A stretch of DNA of 64,000 nucleotides from Nocardia sp. CY41. GTDB taxonomy: Bacteria; Actinomycetota; Actinomycetes; Mycobacteriales; Mycobacteriaceae. The position numbers and the translations under genes are program-made. The notes beneath the pieces are model-generated. The model was given only the letters and a program-made list of their open reading frames with translations, was not told the DNA's origin and did no database searches. Positions 43,037-51,499 of this stretch are shown piece after piece (the first letter of the stretch is position 1; each line of letters opens with the position of its first letter). Location of the stretch: contig NZ_VUOS01000029.1 in NCBI RefSeq assembly GCF_009829325.1, positions 42,457 through 106,456 on the forward strand, given 5' to 3'.

Positions 43037-44020
43037 TCAGTTGGTCAGCAGGTGTTCGAGGGTGGCGGTCTGGTCGGAGAATGTGCGCACGCTGATGACG
43101 GCCACGAATTCTCGATCAGTCGCGCGTTCCTGCAAAGCTCGCCAGTGTTTGGCCAGATACCAGCTGGCCCCGGTCGTGCCGCGGGCGCCGAGGCCAGCGC
43201 AGAAGAACCAGAAGCGATGCGGATGCAGTCCCGGGTCTGGGCGGATCCGGGCGATGATGCCGATGTTGCGGCTGTCGTCGGAGCGGTAGTGATGACCGTC
43301 GGCAAGTTCGAGGTGTTCGAGATACGGTCCGCTGGACGGCGGGTTGTCCTGGATGGCGAACAGGGGTTTGTCGGTGCTTTGCAGGTACATGTGGGTGCAG
43401 TCGTTGCTGGAAAGTCCGAAGCTGATGTAGGGCCGGTCGCAGGCCAGCACGACCTCACGGTCACTTTGTATTTCCACGGCGATCGCGTCGTGACGCTGCA
43501 ACATGGACATGACATACAGCATCCCGCGCACATCGTTTTCTGCCAGCGCGGTGGGGACGTCGATGCGGTGGGCAGCGTTGAACACGCTCGCCTGCTTGCT
43601 GAAGATGTGCTGTCTGGGGATGCCCGCCGCTTCGAGAACTTCGACCGAGCGGGTGGCCAGTTCGAAGGTGGGCACGACCAACGTGGCGCCGACCTCGACC
43701 ATTTCCATTCCCAGGAACGCTGTGATCCCGCCGTCGGCGGTGTTCTCTGCGGGCGCATCAGTTGAGGCCGTCGAGTCGGCCATCGAGAACAGAGTGTTCA
43801 CCGACCAGCCGGGGAACATCTGTGCCAAGACCCGGCGATGAGTGTTCTGCGGTAGACCCTTCATGTCCCCGGACATCCAGTTGTAGAACTGCGCTTTCGA
43901 TGGCGCTTCGCTCCGCGCCGCGGTGTCGAGCTGTGCAGCGCACTTTCGATATTCAGCGCAGAAGTCCGGGTGACTTGTCAGATGCCGTTCGTGCAGCAGC
44001 ATCTTCAGAACGGTCCCCAA
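43037..44020 (-). CDS. HTH-type regulator of the peptide locus
   Basis: 327 residues. The N-terminal ~75 residues look like an atypical helix-turn-helix (LHERHLTSHPDFCAEYRKCA, SKAQFYNWMSGDMKGLPQNTHRRVLAQMF by position). The C-terminal ~220 residues form an alpha/beta domain (MYLQSTDKPLFAIQD, RFWFFCAGLGARGTTGASWYLA by position) resembling a ligand-sensing module found in actinobacterial XRE-like regulators. Divergent from the cupin gene across a 306-bp gap with repeated CGGACC motifs, so it probably controls that operon (inference). Confidence 0.72.
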   Translation of the reverse strand: MGTVLKMLLHERHLTSHPDFCAEYRKCAAQLDTAARSEAPSKAQFYNWMSGDMKGLPQNTHRRVLAQMFPGWSVNTLFSMADSTASTDAPAENTADGGITAFLGMEMVEVGATLVVPTFELATRSVEVLEAAGIPRQHIFSKQASVFNAAHRIDVPTALAENDVRGMLYVMSMLQRHDAIAVEIQSDREVVLACDRPYISFGLSSNDCTHMYLQSTDKPLFAIQDNPPSSGPYLEHLELADGHHYRSDDSRNIGIIARIRPDPGLHPHRFWFFCAGLGARGTTGASWYLAKHWRALQERATDREFVAVISVRTFSDQTATLEHLLTN

Positions 44021-44326
44021 CCACTTCCCCCATTTCCAGGTGTCGAGCTAGCGAGCTAGCGACCGATCCTATCGGTCCAGTGGACGAAATCGGACCGAAC
44101 TGGACCAGATCGGACCGCTATGGCGATGCGATTAGACCTGTTGCATGACAACACTTCTCGTACGTCGCATCGGGCAGCGCCTTCGAATGCGGCGGGGCAT
44201 CGAAGACGTCGTCTGCCGCAGCCCATTCCGCAGGCTCCTATCCGGCCGACCCTGCGGAGCTGCGCGGCGGGAGAGGAGAAAGACCTTGAACACTTGCATG
44301 TCCTCACCGGCGGCGGGACCGACATC
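44021..44326. promoter_or_regulatory. operator region with iterated CGGACC/CGGTCC motifs
   Basis: AGCTAGCG occurs twice in tandem (44047-44062). CGGTCC at 44073, CGGACC at 44091 and 44111 (20-bp spacing, two helical turns) and TGGACC at 44101 form a repeat cluster. A 61-codon frame (44145-44330) ends by ATGA overlap with the cupin start but has no clear ribosome site; its coding status is unclear. Confidence 0.55.
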
Positions 44327-45631
44327 ATGACCACCGCCACGGACTCGGTCATCACCTGGCCGCCATCACCGGAGTTCTGGTCGAGACAGTTCCCTGAAAA
44401 GACCGCTGGCGCCGTCGCGCCGTACCTGTTCAAGAGCATCGTGCCGGCCGATCGGCTCGGCCCGGCCGATGTTCTCGACGGGCTGCGACGACTGCGCCGC
44501 GCCGCCGCAGACGGAGAATCCACGAGCGCCCGCACCCGCGTGTACGTCGGTGAAGAACGCCGCGACGAGGTCATCGACACCGTGCTGTTGGCGCCCTGGC
44601 AGCCGGATGAGGACTTCGTGGCCTGGATGCAGAATCGCACCGGCGCCGAACGGTTCTCGCTGGTGATCAACAACCTGGAAACCACCTCGTCGAAGTTGTC
44701 ATCGGTGCTGGGCGAGCTGATCGGATCGGCGTTCGCCGGGTGGGGCGTGCCGATCGGTGGCAGCGAGCAGGTCGCGTTCGCGGGGAACTACGCCGGAACC
44801 GCGTTCGGCGTGCACGAAGGCTACGAGGACGCCTTCTTGGTACACCTGGGGCCAGGCGTCAAGCACTTCTACTGCTGGTCCGGTGATCTCTACCAGGAAC
44901 TGACCGGCGGCGATGCCCCGACCTACGGCGACTACTCCATGCTGCTCGAGCGCGGCGAGCGTTTCGACCTCGAACCCGGGGATGTGCTGTTCTTGCCGCG
45001 GCGGGTGTTCCATGTCGGCGTTCAGGACCAGTTCTCCATCTCGGTGGCTGTCCCGCTCTACACCTACCCCGACACGCGAATGCTGGCCCTGTCGGTCCTG
45101 CCCGAACTGCTGGAATCCGCGGCGGCCGCCGACGCGACACCGTCGCCGATGCATTCCCTCACCGCCGGTCCGGGCCCGATCGCGGCAGCGCTGACAGAGG
45201 CTGCGACCGACATGCTCACCGCGGTGTCGGCGCAGCTGGAAGAGAAAGTGGCTCAGCACGTCAGCGCGCGGTGGTGCACGTTGCTCAGCAATGGCGGCTG
45301 GGAGTTCGCCGAACACGACCTCGCGCGTAACGATGCCGCCCGCGCCGCCGTGGCCGCCCTCACCGCCGGTGGCACTCACCTGCGGGTCGCGCCGCCGTTC
45401 GCGCTGCACACCGATCCCGGTATCGACGACAGCCTGCACATCGGTGTCACCGTCCGCGGCCTGGTGCTCACTGTGCCGGAAACCCCCGCCTGGTGCCGTG
45501 CCCTGGCGGCGCTGGCCGACGGTCAGACCGTGCGCATCACCGACGAGCTCGGAGGGGACACGTTGGCGCTGTTGCTCAACACCGGCGGCATCCAGGTCCT
45601 CACCAACGACGAAGCCGAGGAGACGGAATGA
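44327..45631 (+). CDS. JmjC/cupin_4-like oxygenase
   Basis: 434 residues from the ATG at 44327. The jelly-roll region around 155-232 aligns with cupin_4/JmjC protein oxygenases: GVHEGYEDAF, KHFYCWSGDLY, LEPGDVLFLPRRVFHVG. His163 and His229 are candidate iron ligands. In the usual HxD the Asp position is Gly165 (HEG), or the carboxylate is supplied by Glu164/Glu167 (alignment by eye). C-terminal ~190 residues resemble the winged-helix part of ribosomal-oxygenase-type proteins. Such enzymes hydroxylate Arg/His in proteins, a reasonable role on the Arg-rich peptide encoded downstream (inference). Confidence 0.8.
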   Translation: MTTATDSVITWPPSPEFWSRQFPEKTAGAVAPYLFKSIVPADRLGPADVLDGLRRLRRAAADGESTSARTRVYVGEERRDEVIDTVLLAPWQPDEDFVAWMQNRTGAERFSLVINNLETTSSKLSSVLGELIGSAFAGWGVPIGGSEQVAFAGNYAGTAFGVHEGYEDAFLVHLGPGVKHFYCWSGDLYQELTGGDAPTYGDYSMLLERGERFDLEPGDVLFLPRRVFHVGVQDQFSISVAVPLYTYPDTRMLALSVLPELLESAAAADATPSPMHSLTAGPGPIAAALTEAATDMLTAVSAQLEEKVAQHVSARWCTLLSNGGWEFAEHDLARNDAARAAVAALTAGGTHLRVAPPFALHTDPGIDDSLHIGVTVRGLVLTVPETPAWCRALAALADGQTVRITDELGGDTLALLLNTGGIQVLTNDEAEETE

Positions 45632-46452
45632 GCACATCGAAAGTCCACAGCTACCTCGACGGGCACCCTGAGACGAAAGCCGCGATCACCAGCATTCTGC
45701 TCAACCAGCCCGCGGTCAGCGGTGACGACCTGGTCGACAAGCACATGGCACCGATGGTCGCCGCGCTGTTCGAGCAGATCACCGCCGAGGTGTCGCCCGA
45801 AACGCTGTCGAAAACCCAAGCCGCGTTCTACATCCAGGAGCTGAGCGTGTTCGCCCGCTACAACTCCGATTTCCTGCGCCAGGCCGCCGACACCGTGCAG
45901 GGCGGATGTATGGAGCTGGCACACGAGTTCCGTCGCAACCACCTCGAGGAGGGTGGTGAGCGAGGCAAGGTGCCCGCGCACTACACCCTCTACTCCGGGG
46001 CGCTGCTGGCCGATCTCGGGCTGCTGGTCAACGGGCACATCCCCGCGCCGGAGACCGCCACATTGGTGTCGCTGCACGACTGGCTGGTCATCGGATCGTC
46101 GGTGAGCCGCATCTGCGGCGGCTACTACGCCACCGAAGGCGTCGCGATCGACGAGACCGAACTGCTGCGCAAGATCACCGACCGCTACGCCGCCCTCACC
46201 GTCGGCGCCGAAGCGACAACGCCGAACCTGGACTACTACTACTCACTGCACCTGGACGAAGGCCACGAAGCCGCAGCAGTGGAAGGCCTCAGCGTGGAGG
46301 CCGCCCACATCGAAGGCATCGCGCGGTTCATCCGCGAATACCGCACCTTCGGGCTGGACCTGCCGCAGATCGTCGACGGCTGGCTCCAAATCCTCGAGGG
46401 CATGACGTTCTGGTGGTCGCAGCTGGCCACCCGCGCCGCCACCCTCCCCTGA
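45628..46452 (+). CDS. haem-oxygenase-like diiron oxidase (HDO-type)
   Basis: 274 residues; ATGA overlap with the cupin gene. All-helical. Candidate metal ligands follow the HDO order: NHLEEGG with His118 downstream (E107/E108, H118), E170 in YATEG, and HLDEGH (H208, D210, H213). The last motif has HxDxxH spacing where HxxxDxxH is common. HDO enzymes perform N-oxygenation (as in SznF), desaturation or C-C cleavage of amino acids. Sits directly before the repeat-peptide gene in one transcript. Confidence 0.8.
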   Translation: MSTSKVHSYLDGHPETKAAITSILLNQPAVSGDDLVDKHMAPMVAALFEQITAEVSPETLSKTQAAFYIQELSVFARYNSDFLRQAADTVQGGCMELAHEFRRNHLEEGGERGKVPAHYTLYSGALLADLGLLVNGHIPAPETATLVSLHDWLVIGSSVSRICGGYYATEGVAIDETELLRKITDRYAALTVGAEATTPNLDYYYSLHLDEGHEAAAVEGLSVEAAHIEGIARFIREYRTFGLDLPQIVDGWLQILEGMTFWWSQLATRAATLP

Positions 46453-46496
46453 GCACCCTGTCCCCGCAGTAACCCATCAAGAAGAAGGAGATCACT

Positions 46497-46652
46497 ATGT
46501 CGCCGATGCTCAAGAGCGGCGTCCGCCCCGACGCGCTGAAGGCCGGTGTCCGGCCGGACGCGCTCAAGTCCGGTGTGCGCCCGGACGCCGGGCTCAAGGC
46601 CGGTGTCCGGCCCGACGCCCTCAAGGCGGGTGTGCGCCCGGACGCCTCCTGA
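46497..46652 (+). CDS. 51-residue repeat peptide, putative multicore RiPP precursor
   Basis: ATG at 46497 with a strong AAGGAG seven bases upstream. A short start (MSPMLK) is followed by five units SGVRPDALK, AGVRPDALK, SGVRPDAGLK, AGVRPDALK and AGVRPDAS, then the stop. Each unit has one Arg-Pro-Asp; four have Leu-Lys. The third has an inserted Gly. No signal peptide, no Cys, Ser only in linkers. It is inside an operon of oxidases, an amidinotransferase and an aminoacyl-ligase-like gene, followed by a hairpin. Synonymous codons vary between units (CGC/CGG, CTG/CTC), so the peptide sequence is under selection. Interpreted as a substrate peptide; family not recognised. Confidence 0.85.
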   Translation: MSPMLKSGVRPDALKAGVRPDALKSGVRPDAGLKAGVRPDALKAGVRPDAS

Positions 46653-46679
46653 GGTCTGAGTTCACACCCCAACCCCGGT

Positions 46680-46720
46680 GGGGCCACGCGACGGCACCTT
46701 TCGTGCTCGCCCGTGGCCCC
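46680..46720 (+). terminator. hairpin attenuator after the precursor gene
   Basis: 9-bp stem GGGGCCACG / CGTGGCCCC enclosing a small hairpin GCAC-CTTTC-GTGC, 27 bp after the precursor stop. No T-run, so partial termination or 3'-end protection is more likely than full termination. This would give more precursor than enzyme mRNA. Confidence 0.6.
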
Positions 46721-46818
46721 GCCACCCCCGATTCGACCCGATCGAGGCGTCCGCTGGCGGGCTCCGGCTCCGCCGCGGAGCCCTCGACCCTCGTCCGACC
46801 TCAGCGTGGAGAGTGAGC

Positions 46819-47850
46819 ATGATCATCGCGGCGCGCGAGTCCACCCAGCGGCGCCCCTCGGCTGGAGCGTCCGGCCCGGTCCGGCGTGCTTTCGGCCCCG
46901 ACCTGATCGCGCGCATGGACGCGCTGTGCGCACGCGGTCGCAACGAAGGCCCCCTCGATCTGGCACGCGACTACTTCGCGGCCGCCGCAACCGCCACGGT
47001 AGGCATCGTCGTCGGGCACCCGATCTTGACCCTGGTGTGCGTGGTCTACATTGGCATCCGCCAGCGGCACTTGTCGAATCTGACCCACGAGGCGATTCAC
47101 ACCAAACTCACCCGCTCACGCCGGGCGAACACCATCCTCGGGCATCTCAACTGCCTCGCGCTCGGGGAGCCATTCACCCCGTACCGGCGCAGCCACCGGA
47201 TCCATCACGCGAAGCTCGGCAGCCCCGAAGACCCGATGCTGCGCTCCTACATCTCCCGCCGCGCGCACGCCCCCTGGCCGGACAAGCGGGCCTTCGTCAT
47301 CCAGGTGATCCTCCGCAACGCGCTGTGGCAGCTGCCCAAATACGGATTGCTCACCCTGGCAGGCAAAGCCGGTGACGAGAGCTGGAAAGCCGCCACAACC
47401 CGGTGGGCGGTATGGACCGCCGTCGCCGCCGCGGCCACCATGATCGGGCACGGTGTGGACTTCGCGCTCTATTGGGCGCTGCCGCTGATCGTGGTCCGCC
47501 CCATCGTCACCTGGCTGACCGACCTGGGCAACCACGCTGGCCTGATCCACAACGCCGACGTCATCTGGCAGACCCGGGGCTGGAACTCGCATGCGCTGAC
47601 CCGGCACCTGCTCGGCGGCCACAACGACGACATGTTCCACCCAATCCACCACTGGTTCCCCAATATCGGCTGGCGTGAGCTTCCTGAAGCCGCCGCGATC
47701 CTGCGCGAGAACTATCCCCGCTGGCATGACGTGCCCTGGTGCAGCGGGTTCTTCTTCCGCCGACGCGCCACCCCGCACATCCCGTCGGTGCTCGACGACA
47801 TCGTGACCCGGCTGCACCACCAGCTCGCCGACCATCAGCCCAACACCTGA
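46819..47850 (+). CDS. membrane fatty-acid-desaturase-like diiron enzyme
   Basis: 343 residues from the ATG at 46819 (GGAG eight bases upstream). The three His boxes are present: HEAIH, HRIHH and HPIHHWFP, with a further GNHAGL/GGHND segment. Hydrophobic segments around residues 50-80 and 195-230. Family members desaturate or hydroxylate acyl chains or small molecules at the membrane. In this operon it may oxidise the peptide or a lipid attached to it (inference). Confidence 0.87.
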   Translation: MIIAARESTQRRPSAGASGPVRRAFGPDLIARMDALCARGRNEGPLDLARDYFAAAATATVGIVVGHPILTLVCVVYIGIRQRHLSNLTHEAIHTKLTRSRRANTILGHLNCLALGEPFTPYRRSHRIHHAKLGSPEDPMLRSYISRRAHAPWPDKRAFVIQVILRNALWQLPKYGLLTLAGKAGDESWKAATTRWAVWTAVAAAATMIGHGVDFALYWALPLIVVRPIVTWLTDLGNHAGLIHNADVIWQTRGWNSHALTRHLLGGHNDDMFHPIHHWFPNIGWRELPEAAAILRENYPRWHDVPWCSGFFFRRRATPHIPSVLDDIVTRLHHQLADHQPNT

Positions 47851-47905
47851 CCCTGGGCACATCGCCCATGCCGACAGCTCTACACCTGAACAGGAACTAA
47901 TCCGA

Positions 47906-49009
47906 ATGTCCTTGCCTGTCAATAGCTTCGATGAATGGACGCGCCTGCGTGAAGTCATCGTCGGCGAGCCGCACGGATACACCTCCCACGACATCGACGC
48001 CAGCTTCCGGCTGTTCTACCTCGACAACGTCACCCCCACCGCCGCCGAGGGCAGTCGGGAACTGGCGATCCCGCCCGCGCTGGTCGACGAGCTCGAAGAA
48101 GACGTCGAAGGGCTCTGTGCAGCCCTCACCGAAGCCGGAGTGCGAGTTCTGCGTCCCGCACCGGTCACCGAGCGAACCATGATCGGCTCGCCCTGGTGGT
48201 CGGCGCGGGAAACGCCGCCGCTGAACGTGCGCGATCAAACGATCATTCTCGGGGGCACCATCCTCGAGACCGCGCCCCACATCCGCGGTCGCGTATTCGA
48301 AAACGACTACCTCAAACCACACTTCTACCGTTACCTGCAGGCCGGATCGGGATGGATGTCGATGCCCCGGCCCGCGCTGGCGCGCCGGTCACTGGATCCG
48401 AGCTTCTTCCATGGCCAGCCCTTCGACCTGTCGGCAGTCACCGGCGACACCGACACCCGCGAACTGCCGGGGTTGGGCCACGAGCTGATCTTCGACGGCG
48501 CCCAATGCATGCGCCTCGGTCGCGACATCCTCGTCAACGTCGCCAACGCCAACCACGAGCTGGGGTTGACCTGGTTGCGACGCACCTTCCCCGAGCTGCG
48601 GTTCCATCGGCTCGACGCCATCGCCGACAGCCACATCGACAGCATCGTGGTGCCCCTGCGGCCAGGTCTGCTGATGCTGCGCTCGATGCACTACCTCGAG
48701 GCGCTGCCCGAACCGCTGCACAGCTGGGACATCGTCATCCCGCCCGAACAGGACGAAGACGCCTTCCCCGACTACAGCAGCTTCGGCTTCAATCTGGCCA
48801 GCCGCTACATCGACATCAACGTCCTCTCGGTCGACGAGGACACCGTCGTGGTCAACAGCCTGTGCCCGGACCTGATGCGCACCCTGGAGAAGAAGGGCCT
48901 CACTGTCATCCCGGTCCAGCACCGCCACCGCCGCCTGTTCGGCGGAGGGTTCCACTGCTTCACCCTCGACACCGTGCGCGATGGCTCCTGCGAGGACTAC
49001 CTCGCATGA
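47906..49009 (+). CDS. glycine/inosamine amidinotransferase-like enzyme
   Basis: 367 residues. Strong similarity in motif order to AGAT: SWxTMPRP-type GWMSMPRP, FDGAQCMRLGRDI (Asp197), the histidine in DSHIDSIVVP (His243) and the nucleophile in FGGGFHCFT (Cys351). Family enzymes move an amidino group from arginine to an amine (glycine, lysine, inosamine). All three catalytic residues are present, so it should be active. Possible acceptors are the Lys side chains of the repeat peptide or a free amine; arginine could be donor or, in the peptide, target. Confidence 0.92.
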   Translation: MSLPVNSFDEWTRLREVIVGEPHGYTSHDIDASFRLFYLDNVTPTAAEGSRELAIPPALVDELEEDVEGLCAALTEAGVRVLRPAPVTERTMIGSPWWSARETPPLNVRDQTIILGGTILETAPHIRGRVFENDYLKPHFYRYLQAGSGWMSMPRPALARRSLDPSFFHGQPFDLSAVTGDTDTRELPGLGHELIFDGAQCMRLGRDILVNVANANHELGLTWLRRTFPELRFHRLDAIADSHIDSIVVPLRPGLLMLRSMHYLEALPEPLHSWDIVIPPEQDEDAFPDYSSFGFNLASRYIDINVLSVDEDTVVVNSLCPDLMRTLEKKGLTVIPVQHRHRRLFGGGFHCFTLDTVRDGSCEDYLA

Positions 49010-49923
49010 GTGCCGCCACGACCGCACAGCCGGCATTGAGCGCGCGCGAGGCCATGGAGGTCAAATCCGATCTTCTCTTCGACATCCGAACACTGCTGCG
49101 CAGCGGAGGCTTCGCCGAGATCGTCACACCGACGTTCCGGCAGGCCGACGACCTCACCGGCAAACGCGCCGCCGCCGCCGTCGGCGGCCGCGACGGCTGG
49201 CTGCGCAGCATGATCGGCCCGGCCCTGCGCTACCAACTCGCACACACACCGAAGGTGTTCGAGATCGGCGCCTGCTTCCGCAACGACCCTGCCGACGCCA
49301 CCCACATTCCCGAGTTCACGATGCTGGATCTCTACGCCGCCGAGTCCAGCTACGACTACCTGCTCGAACTCGCTGAGCACCTGGTGCGACTCGCCCACGC
49401 CGGCGCACTGCGGCGGATCTCGGTCGCCGAGCATCTGGGTGCCACACTCGGCGCGGACCTGACCCGTGAAACCCTCGACCCGTACATCGGCGCGCTGGCC
49501 CGTCACCTCGATCAACCGGCCGACACCCCGCTGCACGACCTGCTCGACACCTATATCGCCACTGAGCTCGAGCCGACCAGCGCCGGAGCTGCGGTGTTCC
49601 TGGTCGATATGCCGCTGGGCGGCAACGAGCCGTGCGCCAAGCTGCGCGACGGCACCGCCGCAGTCCTCAACCGGTTCGAGGTGTTCATCGACGGTGTCGA
49701 GGTCGTGCACGGCTACGAGGACGAAACCGACGCCGAAGCATTCATCGCCCGCGCCAGCGCGATCGGCCTCTACAACCGCGAGCAGTCGTTGGTGCAGAAG
49801 GCGATCAACGACGGTGTCGTGCCTGCCCGCAGTGTCGGCCTCGGCATCGGCATCGAACGCCTCTGCATGGCCGCCACCGGGGCCCGCGACATCAGGCTGT
49901 TTCAGCAGTCCGCGGTGTTCTGA
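49006..49923 (+). CDS. class II aminoacyl-tRNA-synthetase-like ligase (LysRS/EpmA type)
   Basis: 305 residues, ATGA overlap with the amidinotransferase. Core class II motifs: motif 2-like FEIGACFRNDPADATHIPEFTMLDLY (by position, about 86-111), and motif 3 GLGIGIERLCM. No anticodon-binding domain, as in EpmA/PoxA (GenX), which activates beta-lysine and joins it to Lys34 of EF-P. Probably adenylates an amino acid and transfers it to an amine on a protein, peptide or tRNA. Lys residues of the repeat peptide are obvious candidates (inference). Confidence 0.88.
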   Translation: MSAATTAQPALSAREAMEVKSDLLFDIRTLLRSGGFAEIVTPTFRQADDLTGKRAAAAVGGRDGWLRSMIGPALRYQLAHTPKVFEIGACFRNDPADATHIPEFTMLDLYAAESSYDYLLELAEHLVRLAHAGALRRISVAEHLGATLGADLTRETLDPYIGALARHLDQPADTPLHDLLDTYIATELEPTSAGAAVFLVDMPLGGNEPCAKLRDGTAAVLNRFEVFIDGVEVVHGYEDETDAEAFIARASAIGLYNREQSLVQKAINDGVVPARSVGLGIGIERLCMAATGARDIRLFQQSAVF

Positions 49924-50064
49924 CCCGCGCACCATGGCACACCCCGCAAGTCCCGGCTCGGCCAGTCGCGTTGCACTACGCTGACCGGGACGGTTGTCAG
50001 GATGTTCGCGCCGCGCATGAATTTTGCTTTGTCACAATATCTTTCGATCGAAAGGGGAAATCCG

Positions 50065-50448
50065 ATGTATGAGGGTGGCTGTCTGTGCGGGCAGATCCGA
50101 TTCCGCGCCGATGGTGAGGCCATCTGGCCGCATCTGTGCTCGTGTCCGCACTGCCAGAAACTCGGCGGAGCCCCGGTCGTGGCCTGGGTCGATTTCCCCC
50201 TCGACACGTTCGCGTGGACCGGCGCCGGCGGAGAGCCGACGTGGTTCAACACCTGGCCCACCACCAAGCGCGGGTTCTGTCCCACCTGTGGCTCGCTCGT
50301 CGCCGCGTTCGACGAGGGTGGCACCGCGATGGGCATCACGATGATGGCCCTCGACGACCACAGCGCGCTGACCCCGGTGCACCAGGGCAGCAAAGACAAC
50401 GCCGTGCCGTGGTTGCCGGTGATCGAAACGACGGACGCCGGCGTCTGA
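50065..50448 (+). CDS. GFA/CENP-V family zinc protein
   Basis: 127 residues behind GAAAGGGGA. Zinc cysteines in GCLCGQI, CSCPHC and CPTCGS. The family contains glutathione-dependent formaldehyde-activating-like enzymes; most members have unknown substrates. Downstream of the ligase on the same strand (142 bp gap). Could detoxify an aldehyde released by oxidation in the locus (inference). Confidence 0.82.
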   Translation: MYEGGCLCGQIRFRADGEAIWPHLCSCPHCQKLGGAPVVAWVDFPLDTFAWTGAGGEPTWFNTWPTTKRGFCPTCGSLVAAFDEGGTAMGITMMALDDHSALTPVHQGSKDNAVPWLPVIETTDAGV

Positions 50449-50502
50449 CCTACCCCTCCTGATCGCCGCGCCGAGCACCCCGCCCGGCGCGGCGATTCCG
50501 AA

Positions 50503-51354
50503 TCACATGACTGTGGTGCGGTAGAGCAGGCGCTGGTGACGAGTGTGATCGCACGGGGAGGCGGTGTGCATCGTGGCCCGGTTGTCCCAGATGACCAGAT
50601 CACCCACCGCCCAGCGGTGCGAGTAGACATACCGGTCGGCGGTGGCGTGGGCGTGCAGCTGATCCAGCAGTTGCTGCGACCGGGTTTCATCGACGCCGAC
50701 GACGCCGCGGATGATCATGTCGCCCAATAGCAGCGACCGGCGACCGGTCAGCGGATGCAGCCGCACCAGCGGATGCACCACATCCGGCACCTGCGCACGC
50801 TGATCGTCGGTCAGCGGCACCTTCGCCGGGTTGTCGGCGGCCTGCCGCTCGAACAAGTGCACCATCGAATGCACCGCCTCGAGCCCGTCGACCAAGGTGC
50901 GCAGCTCGTCCGGGAGATCGTCGTAGGCGGCGGTCGTGTCGGCGAACCGGGTTTCACCACCCACCTCAGGTGCGATCACCGAGTACAGCAGCGACACCGC
51001 GCTCATCTGCGGCTTCCACGACAGATCGGTGTGCCACTCCACTTCGTTGTCACCGTCGTACAGCCCGATCGGCACCCCATCGCGATGAATATTGCTGATC
51101 GTCACGATCTGCGGATACCCGGCGACCGTGTACTGGTCCTGCACATGGATTTCGGGTTCACCGAACAACCGACTCACACGGACATGATCATCGTGGGACA
51201 GCTCCTGGCGCCGGACGACGAGGACCCGGAATGTCATTAAATCCTCGACAAGCCGGGTCGCCTCTGATGCCTTCAGCGGTTGGGAAAGGTCGATGCCGGA
51301 AACATGCGCTCCAAAGGAGCTTTTCAGCGGGTCGATTTTATAGCGGCTCACCAT
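50503..51354 (-). CDS. TauD/TfdA-type Fe(II)/2OG dioxygenase
   Basis: 283 residues. Iron ligands WHTD and a distal His (MHTASP / HTRHQ), with the 2OG-binding Arg in RLLYRTTV. Typical length. Family members hydroxylate amino-acid side chains or small acids. Opposite strand to its neighbours, but within the same island. A tailoring hydroxylase for the peptide or an amino-acid building block is plausible. Confidence 0.9.
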   Translation of the reverse strand: MVSRYKIDPLKSSFGAHVSGIDLSQPLKASEATRLVEDLMTFRVLVVRRQELSHDDHVRVSRLFGEPEIHVQDQYTVAGYPQIVTISNIHRDGVPIGLYDGDNEVEWHTDLSWKPQMSAVSLLYSVIAPEVGGETRFADTTAAYDDLPDELRTLVDGLEAVHSMVHLFERQAADNPAKVPLTDDQRAQVPDVVHPLVRLHPLTGRRSLLLGDMIIRGVVGVDETRSQQLLDQLHAHATADRYVYSHRWAVGDLVIWDNRATMHTASPCDHTRHQRLLYRTTVM

Positions 51355-51499
51355 CAGATTTTAGCCCCATCGGGACGAGCGCTTGGCATAATTCGCATGT
51401 GTGAATCGGGCAGATGTGGAGTGCAACAACCTGCTTCGCTGTGGCACTGCGCGAGTGAACTAGCACCTGTCCATCCATTGCGTGAGCTATCATTCCGGC

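Noticed and set aside
46497..46652. Structural collagen-like or antifreeze-like repeat protein
   Set aside because: Too short, in an operon of modifying enzymes, and with Arg/Lys pattern unlike those families; kept as a precursor candidate.
46328..46687. Antisense frame over the repeat peptide with repeated SGRTPA units
   Set aside because: It mirrors the sense repeats because the DNA is repetitive, has no ribosome site and covers the end of the HDO gene.
48196..49005. Upstream part of a 575-codon frame ending at 49923
   Set aside because: The stretch before 49006 is an Arg/Pro-rich shadow of the amidinotransferase; the ligase itself starts at 49006.
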